From assembly GCF_902497775.2 (NCBI RefSeq), contig NZ_OZ024668.1, forward strand, positions 1,573,826-1,637,825: DNA of 64,000 nt, given 5' to 3'. Under the pieces are notes generated by a model. The model was not told the DNA's origin, ran no database searches, and saw nothing but the letters and a program-made list of their open reading frames with translations. The position numbers and the translations under genes are program-made. The stretch is from Pseudomonas fluorescens (lineage in GTDB: Bacteria > Pseudomonadota > Gammaproteobacteria > Pseudomonadales > Pseudomonadaceae). Positions 26,377 to 35,182 of this stretch are shown here, piece after piece. How positions within the stretch are numbered: position 1 is the first letter of the stretch; each line of letters starts with the position of its first letter.

Positions 26377-27615
26377 GTGAGCAATGCATACGATGTGCAG
26401 CAGGCTGCGGTGGTAGGGGCGGGAACCATGGGCCGGGGGATTGTCATCAGCCTGGCCAGTGCCGGCATCCCGGTGTTGTGGCTCGATGCCAGCCCGCAGA
26501 TGGTCACTGCTGGCCTGAAGATGGCCGCCGATACCTGGGCCCATCAGGTAGTCAAGGGCCGCATCAGCGAGGCGCAGGCCGAGCACAACCTCTCGCGCAT
26601 TCAGGCGGTGGACGACTACGCAGCGCTGGCCGATGTCGACCTGGTGATCGAGGCGGTTTACGAAAACCTCGAACTCAAGCAGGAAATCTTCCGCACCCTG
26701 GACCGCACCCTCAAGCCCGGCGCGATCCTCGCCAGCAACACCTCGGCGCTGGATATCGACGCCATTGCCGCCGTCACCCAGCGCCCGCAGCAAGTGCTGG
26801 GCCTGCACTTCTTCAGCCCCGCGCACATCATGAAACTGCTGGAAATCGTCCGCGGTCAGCAGACCTCAGCCGCCGTGCTTGAGCAGGCGAAAACGCTTGG
26901 CCAGCGCCTGGGCAAGATCGCCGTGGTGGCTGGCAACTGCCGGGGCTTTATCGGCAACCGCATGCTCAGGACCTACGCTGACGAAGCGCGCAAGATGCTC
27001 CTTGAAGGCGCGCTGCCCCAGCAGGTCGACGGCGCCCTGCAGGCCTTCGGTTTTGCCATGGGCCCGTTTCGCATGTACGACGTGGTCGGTGTCGATCTCG
27101 AATGGCGCGCACGCCAGCTGGCCGGGCAGGGCATGGACAGCCCGCTGGTGCAGGTCGACAACGCTTTGTGCGAGCTCGGCCGCTTCGGCCAGAAGGCCGG
27201 CCGTGGTTATTACCAGTACGCTGAAGGCAGCCGCGAAGCCGAGCACGACCCTGAGGTCGATGCCCTGATCGAGCGTGTTTCTACCGGCCTGGGCTTTCGC
27301 CGCCGGCTGATCAGCGACCCGGAAATCGTCGAGCGCAGTCTGCTGGCTCTGGTCAATGAAGGGGCGAAGATCCTTGAGCAGAACATCGCCGCCAACAGCC
27401 ACGACATCGATCTGGTCTACCTCAATGGCTACGGCTTCCCGGCCGCCGTCGGCGGGCCGATGCACTGGGCCGACGGCCAGGGCCTGGCCTCGATCCAGGA
27501 GCGTCTGGAGCGCTTGCAGCGCATGCTGGGTGAGCATTGGCGGCCAGCGCCGCTGATTGCTCGCTTGCGCGCCGCGGGCAAGGGCTTTGCCGCTGTGCAG
27601 GAGGGCCGGGTATGA
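26377..27615 (+). CDS. 3-hydroxyacyl-CoA dehydrogenase
   Basis: A 412-residue NAD-dependent enzyme from a GTG start with GGGAG upstream. The Rossmann motif VGAGTMGRGI lies near residue 13. VIEAVYENLELKQEIF and ASNTSALDI are typical, and LHFFSPAHIMKLLEIV carries the catalytic histidine. Two C-terminal helical domains follow (RGFIGNRM, FGFAMGPFRMYDVVG, FGQKAGRGYYQY), as in long monofunctional forms. It oxidises L-3-hydroxyacyl-CoA in beta-oxidation. It is first in an operon whose next gene overlaps its stop. Confidence 0.92.
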   Translation: MSNAYDVQQAAVVGAGTMGRGIVISLASAGIPVLWLDASPQMVTAGLKMAADTWAHQVVKGRISEAQAEHNLSRIQAVDDYAALADVDLVIEAVYENLELKQEIFRTLDRTLKPGAILASNTSALDIDAIAAVTQRPQQVLGLHFFSPAHIMKLLEIVRGQQTSAAVLEQAKTLGQRLGKIAVVAGNCRGFIGNRMLRTYADEARKMLLEGALPQQVDGALQAFGFAMGPFRMYDVVGVDLEWRARQLAGQGMDSPLVQVDNALCELGRFGQKAGRGYYQYAEGSREAEHDPEVDALIERVSTGLGFRRRLISDPEIVERSLLALVNEGAKILEQNIAANSHDIDLVYLNGYGFPAAVGGPMHWADGQGLASIQERLERLQRMLGEHWRPAPLIARLRAAGKGFAAVQEGRV

Positions 27616-29375
27616 GCTATCAGGCACCGCTGCGCGATATGCGTTTTGTGCTGCACGAGTTGTTCGATGTCAGTGGCCATTGCCAGCAACTGGGCAATGG
27701 CCTGGACCGCGAGACCATCGATGGCGTGCTCGAAGAGGGCGCACGCTTTGCCGCCGAAGTGGTGGCGCCGCTCAACCGCAACAGCGACGAGCAGGGCTGC
27801 CGTTTGCAAGACGGCCAGGTGACCACGCCCGATGGCTTTCGTCAGGCTTACCAGCTCTACGTAGAGCAGGGCTGGGCGAGCATGACCGGGCCGCTGGCGT
27901 TCGGCGGCCAGGGTTTGCCGCAAATGGTTTCGGCCAGTTTTCACGAGATGCTGATGGCCGCGTCGCTGTCGTTTCGCATCTACTCAGGGCTCACCGAAGG
28001 CACCGTGCTGGCGCTGGATCGCCATGGCAGCGCCGAGCTCAAGCAGCGCTACCTGGCGCACCTGGTCAGTGGCCAATGGACCGGCACCATGTGCCTCACC
28101 GAACCCCAGGCCGGCACAGACCTGGCCTTGCTGCGCACCCGCGCCATGCCCCAGTCCGACGGCAGCTACCAGCTCAGTGGCAGCAAGATTTTCATCAGCG
28201 GCGGCGAGCAGGACCTGAGCGCCAACATCATCCACCTGGTGCTGGCGCGTTTGCCCGATGCACCGCCCGGGGTCAAGGGCATCAGCCTGTTCCTGGTGCC
28301 CAAGGTGCGGGTGAACGCCGACGGCACCCTCGGCGCGCGCAATGCCCTGAGCTGCGGCGCGCTGGAACACAAGATGGGCATCAAGGGCGCCTCCACCTGT
28401 GTGATGAACTTCGACGGCGCCACCGGTTGGCTGGTGGGCCAGGCCAACCAGGGCCTGGCCTGCATGTTCACCATGATGAACGATGCGCGCTTTCAGGTTG
28501 GCCTGCAGGGCCTGGGCATCGCCGAGGCGGCGTTCCAGGGTGGCCTGGCCTATGCCTGCGAGCGCTTGCAGTCGCGCGCCATCAGCGGCCCGGTGGCGCC
28601 AAACAAGCCCGCCGACCCGATCATCGTCCACCCCGATGTGCGGCGCATGCTGCTGACCCAGAAGACCCTCAGCGAAGGCTGCCGGATGCTCGCCGCCTAC
28701 ACCGCGCGCCAGCTCGATCTTGAACACGATTGCAGCGAGGCCAAGCGTCGCGCCGCCTTGCTGATTCCGATCGTCAAAGCCTTCTTCACCGACTGCGGCC
28801 AGGAGGTCGCCAGCCTTGGCGTGCAGCTGTACGGCGGCCATGGTTTTATCCGCGAGTGGGGCATGGAGCAACTGATGCGCGACAGCCGCATCACCCAGCT
28901 GTACGAGGGCACCAACGGCATCCAGGCCCTGGACCTGATTCGCCGCAAGCTGCTCGGCGATGGCGGCAGCGAGCTCAATGCACTGATCGATGAGTTGGCA
29001 ACGCAGGTGGCCCAGGCTTCGCAGCAGCCGCAGATGGCCGAGCGGGTAGGGCAGTGCCTGCAGCAGTGGCGGGCGCTGGGCGAGTCGGTGCTGCAAGCCT
29101 GCCGCCACGACCCGGAAGAGATCGGCGCAGTGTCAGTGGATTTTCTCGCCTACTCGGCCTATGTGTTGTTGGCGGCCTTGTGGCTGCAAGCCGCAGAACG
29201 AGCCAGCGCGGCCCTGGCGGCCGGCAGCAGCGAGGCGGCGTTCTACCAGGCCAAGCTGCTGGCGGCGGACTTTTACCTGCGCAGAGTTTTGCCCCGTGCC
29301 GGCGCCCATCGCGAGGCCTTGCTGGCTGGCGCAGGCTGCCTGATGAGCCTGCCCGAGACCGATTTCGCCTTCTGA
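27612..29375 (+). CDS. Acyl-CoA dehydrogenase with C-terminal extension
   Basis: A 587-residue FAD enzyme whose ATG overlaps the preceding stop (ATGA). Family blocks are GPLAFGGQGLPQ, GTMCLTEPQAGTDL and QLYGGHGFIREWGMEQLMRDSRITQLYEGTN, with the likely catalytic Glu in YEGT. At about 590 residues it belongs to the long DmdC-like group with an extra C-terminal domain. It introduces the alpha-beta double bond in an acyl-CoA. Its electron acceptor would be ETF. No enoyl-CoA hydratase gene follows in this operon. Confidence 0.93.
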   Translation: MSYQAPLRDMRFVLHELFDVSGHCQQLGNGLDRETIDGVLEEGARFAAEVVAPLNRNSDEQGCRLQDGQVTTPDGFRQAYQLYVEQGWASMTGPLAFGGQGLPQMVSASFHEMLMAASLSFRIYSGLTEGTVLALDRHGSAELKQRYLAHLVSGQWTGTMCLTEPQAGTDLALLRTRAMPQSDGSYQLSGSKIFISGGEQDLSANIIHLVLARLPDAPPGVKGISLFLVPKVRVNADGTLGARNALSCGALEHKMGIKGASTCVMNFDGATGWLVGQANQGLACMFTMMNDARFQVGLQGLGIAEAAFQGGLAYACERLQSRAISGPVAPNKPADPIIVHPDVRRMLLTQKTLSEGCRMLAAYTARQLDLEHDCSEAKRRAALLIPIVKAFFTDCGQEVASLGVQLYGGHGFIREWGMEQLMRDSRITQLYEGTNGIQALDLIRRKLLGDGGSELNALIDELATQVAQASQQPQMAERVGQCLQQWRALGESVLQACRHDPEEIGAVSVDFLAYSAYVLLAALWLQAAERASAALAAGSSEAAFYQAKLLAADFYLRRVLPRAGAHREALLAGAGCLMSLPETDFAF

Positions 29376-29414
29376 TTTACCTGCGGACATCACAACAACA
29401 ACGAGGGACGCCGC

Positions 29415-30578
29415 ATGCAGTCATTCAGTTTTGCCACTACCGCGCAGATCCTCTGCGAAGCCGGCGCTGCCTTGCGCCTGGCTAGCCTGTGCCGCGAACG
29501 CGGGGCGCGGGCGGTGCTGATTGTCACCGATCCGGGCATTGCCCGCCTGGGTTTGCTCGAGCCATTGCTGCCGGGTTTCGCGGCGCAGGGCCTGGCGGTG
29601 CAAGTGTTCGACCAGGTGCTGGCCGACCCGCCGCAAGCCTGTGTGCTGGAGGTGGTGCTACAGGCGCGGGCGATGCAGGCCGACCTGATCGTCGGCTTTG
29701 GCGGCGGCAGTTCCATGGACGTGGCCAAGCTGGTGGCGCTGCTGGCGCACCCTGAATGTCAGCAGATGCTCAGCGATATCTATGGCATCGACCAGGCCCG
29801 TGGCCGGCGCTTGCCGTTGATTCAGGTGCCGACCACGGCAGGCACCGGCTCGGAAGTGACGCCGATTGCCATCGTCACCACCGGCGAGCACAGCAAGATG
29901 GGCGTGGTCTCCAACCTGTTGCTGCCAGACCTGGCCCTGCTCGACGCCGACCTGACCCTCGGCCTGCCGCCTGCGGTGACTGCCGCCACTGGCATCGACG
30001 CCATGGTCCACGCCATCGAGGCCTACACCAGCAAGCTCAAGCGCAATCCGCTGTCCAACCTGCTGGCCCGCGAGGCGTTGAAGTTGCTGGCGGGCAATCT
30101 TGACCAGGCGGTGCACAACGCCAGCAACCGCGAGGCGCGCCAGGCCATGCTGCTGGGTGCTTGCCTGGCCGGTCAGGCGTTTGCCAACGCGCCGGTGGCG
30201 GCGGTGCATGCGCTGGCCTATCCGCTGGGTGGGCATTTTCACATCCCGCACGGGCTGTCCAATGCCCTGGTGCTGCCCCATGTGCTGCGCTTCAACGCTG
30301 AAGCGGCGGCGCCCTTGTATGCCGAGCTGGCGCCGCTGCTGCTGGGTGAGCGCTTGCGCGCCGGCGATGTGCACAGCCTCACGGCACAGTTGATCGATGA
30401 GCTGGCTGAACTGAGCCCGCGCTGCGGCCTGCCGACGCGTTTGCGCGATGCCGGCGTGCCCGAAAATAGCCTCGAACAGCTGGCCCGCGATGCCATGCAA
30501 CAGCAACGCCTGCTGGTCAACAACCCGCGCGAGGTCAGCCAAGCCGATGCCCTGGCGATCTACCGGGAGGCGTTTTGA
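29415..30578 (+). CDS. Iron-containing alcohol dehydrogenase
   Basis: A 387-residue group III alcohol dehydrogenase. The NAD motif GFGGGSSMDVAK, the PTTAGTGSEVTP block, and metal ligands in TGIDAMVHAIEAY and HALAYPLGGHFHIPHG (Asp and three His) are all present. It should interconvert an alcohol or 3-hydroxy compound and its oxo form. It lies 39 bp after the dehydrogenase gene and overlaps the thioesterase start (TGATG), so it is part of the same operon. Confidence 0.93.
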   Translation: MQSFSFATTAQILCEAGAALRLASLCRERGARAVLIVTDPGIARLGLLEPLLPGFAAQGLAVQVFDQVLADPPQACVLEVVLQARAMQADLIVGFGGGSSMDVAKLVALLAHPECQQMLSDIYGIDQARGRRLPLIQVPTTAGTGSEVTPIAIVTTGEHSKMGVVSNLLLPDLALLDADLTLGLPPAVTAATGIDAMVHAIEAYTSKLKRNPLSNLLAREALKLLAGNLDQAVHNASNREARQAMLLGACLAGQAFANAPVAAVHALAYPLGGHFHIPHGLSNALVLPHVLRFNAEAAAPLYAELAPLLLGERLRAGDVHSLTAQLIDELAELSPRCGLPTRLRDAGVPENSLEQLARDAMQQQRLLVNNPREVSQADALAIYREAF

Positions 30579-31006
30579 TGGAGCAACCAGGGCGCGAAGC
30601 CTTTCACCACTTCCAGCCGATCAGCACGCGCTGGCACGACAACGACATCTATGGCCACGTCAACAACGTCGTCTACTACAGCTTCTTCGACAGCGCGGTG
30701 AACAGCTACCTGATCGAGCAGGGCGGGCTGGATATCCACCAGGGTGAGGTGATCGCCTTCGTGGTCAATTCCAGCTGCGACTACTTCGCCGCGATTGCCT
30801 TTCCCGAATGCATCGAGGTGGGCCTTGCGGTAAGCAAGCTGGGCACCAGCTCGGTGCACTACCGCCTGGGCATCTTCAAGGCCGGGCAGCAACAGGCCTG
30901 CGCGGCGGGACGCTTTGTTCACGTGTTCGTCGAGCGCGCCAGCAACCGCCCGGTGTCGATCCCTGAACCCCTGCGGGCGGCCTTGAGCCGTTTGCGTTGT
31001 GACTGA
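30578..31006 (+). CDS. Hot-dog acyl-CoA thioesterase
   Basis: A 142-residue 4HBT-type protein. The motif RWHDNDIYGHVNNVVYYSFFD holds the catalytic Asp region of FcbB/YbgC-type thioesterases. The ATG overlaps the stop of the alcohol dehydrogenase gene. It probably releases CoA from pathway intermediates, or recycles CoA. Similar domains occur next to 3-hydroxyacyl dehydrogenases in carnitine-type pathways, a parallel but not proof. Confidence 0.88.
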   Translation: MEQPGREAFHHFQPISTRWHDNDIYGHVNNVVYYSFFDSAVNSYLIEQGGLDIHQGEVIAFVVNSSCDYFAAIAFPECIEVGLAVSKLGTSSVHYRLGIFKAGQQQACAAGRFVHVFVERASNRPVSIPEPLRAALSRLRCD

Positions 31007-31021
31007 CTGGAGTACATCACC

Positions 31022-32206
31022 ATGCAAGACGCCGTAATTGTCTCAACTGCCCGCACGCCAATCGCCAAGGCCTTTCGCGGCGCTTTCAACGACTTCAAGT
31101 CGCCGTCGATGAGCGCCGTGGCCATTCGCGCGGCGGTCGAACGCGCCGCGATTGAACCGGGCGAAATCGACGACCTGGTGATGGGCACCGCCATGCAAAG
31201 CGGCACTGCCTCGACCAACCTGGCGCGCCTGTCGGCGCTGGCGGCGGGCTTGCCGTTGTCGGTCAGCGGCCAGACCATCGACCGCCAGTGCGCCTCGGGG
31301 CTGATGGCAATTTCGATTGCCGCCAAGCAGATCATGGTCGATGGCATGCAGGTGGCTATCGGCGCCGGCCAGGAGCAGATCAGCCTGGTGCAGAGCGCCC
31401 ATATGCAGGCCGCGGCGGTCGAGCAGGATGCCAACGTCGTGCGCATGGCCGAGCATGCCTACATGCCGATGCTGCTCACCGCCGAGATCGTCGCCAAGCG
31501 CTACGGTATCAGTCGCGAGGCCCAGGACGCCTATAGCCTGCAATCCCAGCAGCGCACTGCGGCGGCTCAGGCGGCGGGGCTGTTTGCCGATGAGATAGTG
31601 CCGGTCAGTGTGCGCAAGAAGGTGATCGACAAGCTGACTGGGGCGGTCAGCTATCAGGATGTGCACCTGACCCAGGATGAAGGCAATCGCCCGCACACTA
31701 CGTTAGCTGACCTGCAAAACCTGGCCCCGGTGCGCGAAGGCGGCTGCATCACCGCCGGCAACGCCAGCCAGCTGTCTGACGGCGCCAGTGCCAGCGTGCT
31801 GATGAGCGGGGCGCTGGCGGCACGTAGCGGCGTCAGGCCGTTGGGCCTTTATCGCGGCATCGCCGTGGCCGGCCTGGCCCCCGAAGAGATGGGTATCGGC
31901 CCGGTGCTGGCGATCCCCAAGCTGCTGCGTCAGCACGGTTTGTGCGTGGACGATATCGGCCTGTGGGAAATCAACGAGGCCTTTGCCTGCCAGGTGCTGT
32001 ATTGCGCGCAGACCCTGGGCATCGACCCTGCGCGGCTCAACGTCAATGGCGGCGCCATCGCCATCGGCCACCCCTACGGCATGAGCGGTGCGCGCATGGT
32101 CGGCCATGCCTTGCTCGAAGGTCGGCGCCGTGGCGTGAAGTATGTGGTGGTGAGCATGTGCGTCGGCGGCGGCATGGGCGCCGCCGGGTTGTTTGAAGTG
32201 CTCTGA
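31022..32206 (+). CDS. Acetyl-CoA acyltransferase (thiolase)
   Basis: A 394-residue thiolase. The nucleophile Cys is in [14 protein letters not shown], the His in [20 protein letters not shown], and the second Cys in [14 protein letters not shown]. It cleaves 3-ketoacyl-CoA to acetyl-CoA and a shorter acyl-CoA. It is last in the operon 26377-32206, and its stop is only 5 bp from the end of the convergent AraC gene. Confidence 0.94.
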   Translation: MQDAVIVSTARTPIAKAFRGAFNDFKSPSMSAVAIRAAVERAAIEPGEIDDLVMGTAMQSGTASTNLARLSALAAGLPLSVSGQTIDRQCASGLMAISIAAKQIMVDGMQVAIGAGQEQISLVQSAHMQAAAVEQDANVVRMAEHAYMPMLLTAEIVAKRYGISREAQDAYSLQSQQRTAAAQAAGLFADEIVPVSVRKKVIDKLTGAVSYQDVHLTQDEGNRPHTTLADLQNLAPVREGGCITAGNASQLSDGASASVLMSGALAARSGVRPLGLYRGIAVAGLAPEEMGIGPVLAIPKLLRQHGLCVDDIGLWEINEAFACQVLYCAQTLGIDPARLNVNGGAIAIGHPYGMSGARMVGHALLEGRRRGVKYVVVSMCVGGGMGAAGLFEVL

Positions 32207-32211
32207 GGCCT

Positions 32212-33222
32212 TCAGCGCCCGCGGTAGGCCCCGGGCGCGCAGGCAAACCAGCGCAGGCAGGCGCGGTGAAAACTCTGCACGTCGCTGTAGCCGAGCTGGT
32301 CGGCGATCTGCACCAGCTCCAGCTCGCTGCCGTGCAGCAGGTCTTCGGCACGGTAGCGGCGGTACTCGTCCAGTAGCTCCGAATAGCTCCAGCCCAGCGC
32401 TTTGAGGCGCCGGGCCGCAGTGCGCTCGAGCAGGTGCTGGCTGCTGCAGAACGCCGGCCAGCGCTCGCTGTCGGCCAGGCTCACGGCCAGGTGGTCGCTG
32501 GCCAGTTCCAGCAGGGTCGGCTGGCTGTTGCGCTGGGTCTGTTGCAGCAACTCCACCAGCAACTGTTCCAATGCCTGGTTACCCGGTGTCAGTGGCTGTT
32601 CGAACACTTGCGGGTCAAGGCGGATGCCGTGCTCGGCATGGCCCCAGCTCACCGCTGTGCGCCAGGCTTGTGGATGTATGCGGGTGTCGGCCGGTGCCGG
32701 ATGCGCCAGTTCGATGGCGATGATCGGGTCCTGTTCCAGGCCGCTGGCCAGCAGCTTGCGGCGCAGCAGGCTGCACAGGCTGGTGAGCATGTAATCGGTG
32801 ATCGGCGCGGTGGCCTTGAGGCTGCCGCAGTCCTGCAGGCGCAGGCTGACCTGGCCCGCGCTGCGCTCGATGCGGGCATGGAAATGACCGTTGAAAAACG
32901 GAAAGTACTCGACAAAGTAGGCGCAGGCGCTGTCCAGCGAAGCGGCGACATCGAACAGGTAGGTCAGGCCATTGGTGGCGGTGGAGACAAAGCGCCGGCC
33001 AGCGGCCAGGCCGATAAAGGGGTCGTGGGTTTCACTCAGGGCCAGGGTCCAGAAGCGCCGTGACAGCACCAGCGGTACACGCAAGAACGGCGTGCGCAAC
33101 TCGAACAGGCTGCGGCGAAATACCGCCTCGATCAGCGCCAGGCTCACCCCTCGATGCTGCAGTTCCTCGATGGCCGGCAACAGGGTCGGGGCATAGAAGG
33201 CATTCGGTGGCACTGGTTTCAT
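32212..33222 (-). CDS. AraC-family regulator with AraC N-terminal (PF12625-like) domain
   Basis: A 336-residue regulator. The C-terminal AraC domain (about 235-332) contains LVQIADQLGYSDVQSFHRACLRWF, the second helix-turn-helix. The N-terminal part resembles the arabinose-binding-like domain of long AraC proteins (HRGVSLALIEAVFRRS). The start at 33222 overlaps the stop of the upstream LysR gene by ATGA, so both are translated from one message. It probably controls this catabolic locus. Confidence 0.85.
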   Translation of the reverse strand: MKPVPPNAFYAPTLLPAIEELQHRGVSLALIEAVFRRSLFELRTPFLRVPLVLSRRFWTLALSETHDPFIGLAAGRRFVSTATNGLTYLFDVAASLDSACAYFVEYFPFFNGHFHARIERSAGQVSLRLQDCGSLKATAPITDYMLTSLCSLLRRKLLASGLEQDPIIAIELAHPAPADTRIHPQAWRTAVSWGHAEHGIRLDPQVFEQPLTPGNQALEQLLVELLQQTQRNSQPTLLELASDHLAVSLADSERWPAFCSSQHLLERTAARRLKALGWSYSELLDEYRRYRAEDLLHGSELELVQIADQLGYSDVQSFHRACLRWFACAPGAYRGR

Positions 33223-34142
33223 GAGCGGCTCACCAGCAGTTGTTGGTCGACACTGAGGATAGCGTCGATCATCGCCTGCGCCGCTGGCGTCAGGCTGTCG
33301 CCGGCGCGGCTGACAATGCCGTATTGCAGCTGCAGGTCCGGGTCGTTGGCGTCGAGGTCGGCGAAGGTCAGCAGGGCAATCTCGCCGGCCTCGACCCGCT
33401 CGTGCAAGGCTTCGGCGGTGGCCAGGCCAATGGCGTCCGAGCGCATCACCACCCGGCGAATGGCGTCGAACTGGGCGCATTCGACACTGGTGACAAAGTC
33501 CTGGGTGCCCTGGGCGCGGGCGAGGATCTTGCGGATCATCGGCGGTATGCGCGTGCCTGCAATCGGGTAGTCGAGCAGGGCGCTGAGCTCAAGCTCACCG
33601 TGCCCGGCCAGTGGGTGCCCGGCCCGGCAGAAAAACCGCCCGCGCCGTGGCCGCAAACCCTGCACCTGGTAGCGCGGGTCATCCTTGAAGTAGCGCGAGT
33701 CGGCCACCAGAAACTCGATCTGCTGCTCCCTGAGCCAGGTGCCCAGTTGCTCCCAGTCACCCTGATGAAAGCGCGCGCGCACCAGCGGGTGGTCATGGAT
33801 GAATTGCGCCAGCGCCTCGGGCACCAGCAGTTGGGCCGGGTAGGGGCCGCTGCCGAAACTCAGCTCGCCGCCTTCCAGGCCGTTGTACTGCAGCAGCTCG
33901 TTGTGCAGGCTCTGGCTGCTGGCCAGCAGGCGCCGGGCGTGTTGCAGCACCAACTGGCCTTGGCCGGTCAGGCGAAACTCGCGGCTGCCACGCTCGACCA
34001 GGGCGCAATCCAGATCGCGCTCCAGGGTCTGGATGCTGCGGCTGAAGGCCGGCTGGCTGAGGTTGACCGCATCGGCAGCACGCACGAACCCACGGTAATC
34101 GGCCAGGGCCACGAAGTGGCGAAGTTGTCGAAGGTCCATCAT
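33219..34142 (-). CDS. LysR-family regulator
   Basis: A 307-residue regulator. The helix-turn-helix is DYRGFVRAADAVNLSQPAFSRSIQTLERDL, followed by a substrate-binding domain. It is co-transcribed with the AraC gene that follows by 4-bp overlap. It is divergent from a second AraC regulator with a 94-bp gap. Three regulators lie between the beta-oxidation operon and the DUF1302/DUF1329 pair. Confidence 0.92.
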   Translation of the reverse strand: MMDLRQLRHFVALADYRGFVRAADAVNLSQPAFSRSIQTLERDLDCALVERGSREFRLTGQGQLVLQHARRLLASSQSLHNELLQYNGLEGGELSFGSGPYPAQLLVPEALAQFIHDHPLVRARFHQGDWEQLGTWLREQQIEFLVADSRYFKDDPRYQVQGLRPRRGRFFCRAGHPLAGHGELELSALLDYPIAGTRIPPMIRKILARAQGTQDFVTSVECAQFDAIRRVVMRSDAIGLATAEALHERVEAGEIALLTFADLDANDPDLQLQYGIVSRAGDSLTPAAQAMIDAILSVDQQLLVSRS

Positions 34143-34236
34143 GCGTCCCCTGCATGCAGCAGATACTTTTTATGCATTTGATCGATAGTGTAGCGGCTGG
34201 CATAACTCATGGCCTGATCATTTTGCGTGACCTGCC

Positions 34237-35073
34237 ATGCCAGCTTCGCCTTTTGTCTGCGCCGCCTTGACCCGTACCCTGGTCGCTCACGCCCAGGGCT
34301 GCGGCTTGCCTGTGAACCTGCTGTTGCAACGGGCCGGGATCGAACCTGCGCAGTTGCATGGGCAGGGGCAGATCCCGGCGGCGCAGGTCGAGCAGTTGCT
34401 GCAGGAATGCGAGACCGCCGGCGCCGGTGATGCGTTTGGGTGCGAGCTGGTACCGGGTATGGCCACCCATTCGCTGCAGGGGCTGAACATACTGCTCGAC
34501 TCAGCTGCCACCGTTGGCGACAGCCTGGCGTGTTTTATCCGCTACCTGCCGCTGGTGACCAACTGCCTGCTGGTCAGCCTGGAGGCGTCGAGCCTGCACC
34601 TGCGTCGCTACCAGCATCAACCGCATCACTACATGCTCGACGCCGCGGTGCTGAGCCTGGTACGTAACATCGCCCGGCGTGCCGGGCGTACACCGGCGCA
34701 GATGTTCACGCAGGTTGGCGTGTTGCCACAGCAGGCGGCCGGGCGCTGGTTGCAGGACTGGGGCGTGGCGGTGGTCAGTGGCCAATGGCTGAGCCTGCAG
34801 CTGGCGCCCGGCGCTCTGGAATTGACCTTGCCCGGCGCCAACGCCTTCCTGCATCAGGGCATGCTGCGCCAGTGGCAAGGGGCGGGCCTGGCCGAGGTGC
34901 GCGAAGACAGCCTGCACCTGGCCCGCCACTGGCTGGCGGCCGGCGACCAGCCCATCGAGCGGATTGCCCAACGGCTTGGCTATCGCCAGCCGAGCAATTT
35001 CATTCGTGCCTTTCGCAAGCAGTTCGGGGTCACCCCCAAGCAGTTTCGCCTGAGCGGCTTGCAGCCGGCCTAG
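34237..35073 (+). CDS. AraC-family regulator
   Basis: A 278-residue regulator. The N-terminal part (about 1-170) is of the AraC binding-domain type (PVNLLLQRAGIEPAQL). The C-terminus (about 195-275) has the DNA-binding domain with IERIAQRLGYRQPSNFIRAF and GVTPKQFRL. It lies directly upstream of the DUF1302 gene on the same strand with a 109-bp gap. Confidence 0.88.
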   Translation: MPASPFVCAALTRTLVAHAQGCGLPVNLLLQRAGIEPAQLHGQGQIPAAQVEQLLQECETAGAGDAFGCELVPGMATHSLQGLNILLDSAATVGDSLACFIRYLPLVTNCLLVSLEASSLHLRRYQHQPHHYMLDAAVLSLVRNIARRAGRTPAQMFTQVGVLPQQAAGRWLQDWGVAVVSGQWLSLQLAPGALELTLPGANAFLHQGMLRQWQGAGLAEVREDSLHLARHWLAAGDQPIERIAQRLGYRQPSNFIRAFRKQFGVTPKQFRLSGLQPA

Positions 35074-35182
35074 CGGCACATTTCACAACGCCCAGATGAT
35101 CGTTTTTTGTCGTGCGCCGCTTGCGTGTGGCGGCGGGCGCTTGGGCATCTTGATCGAGCTTGATCCCTATAGGAGCTCGATA

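Noticed and set aside
26377..32206. Carnitine degradation operon
   Set aside because: A 3-hydroxyacyl dehydrogenase and thioesterase occur together, but thiolase, acyl-CoA dehydrogenase and iron alcohol dehydrogenase do not fit that pathway and no carnitine-specific gene is seen.
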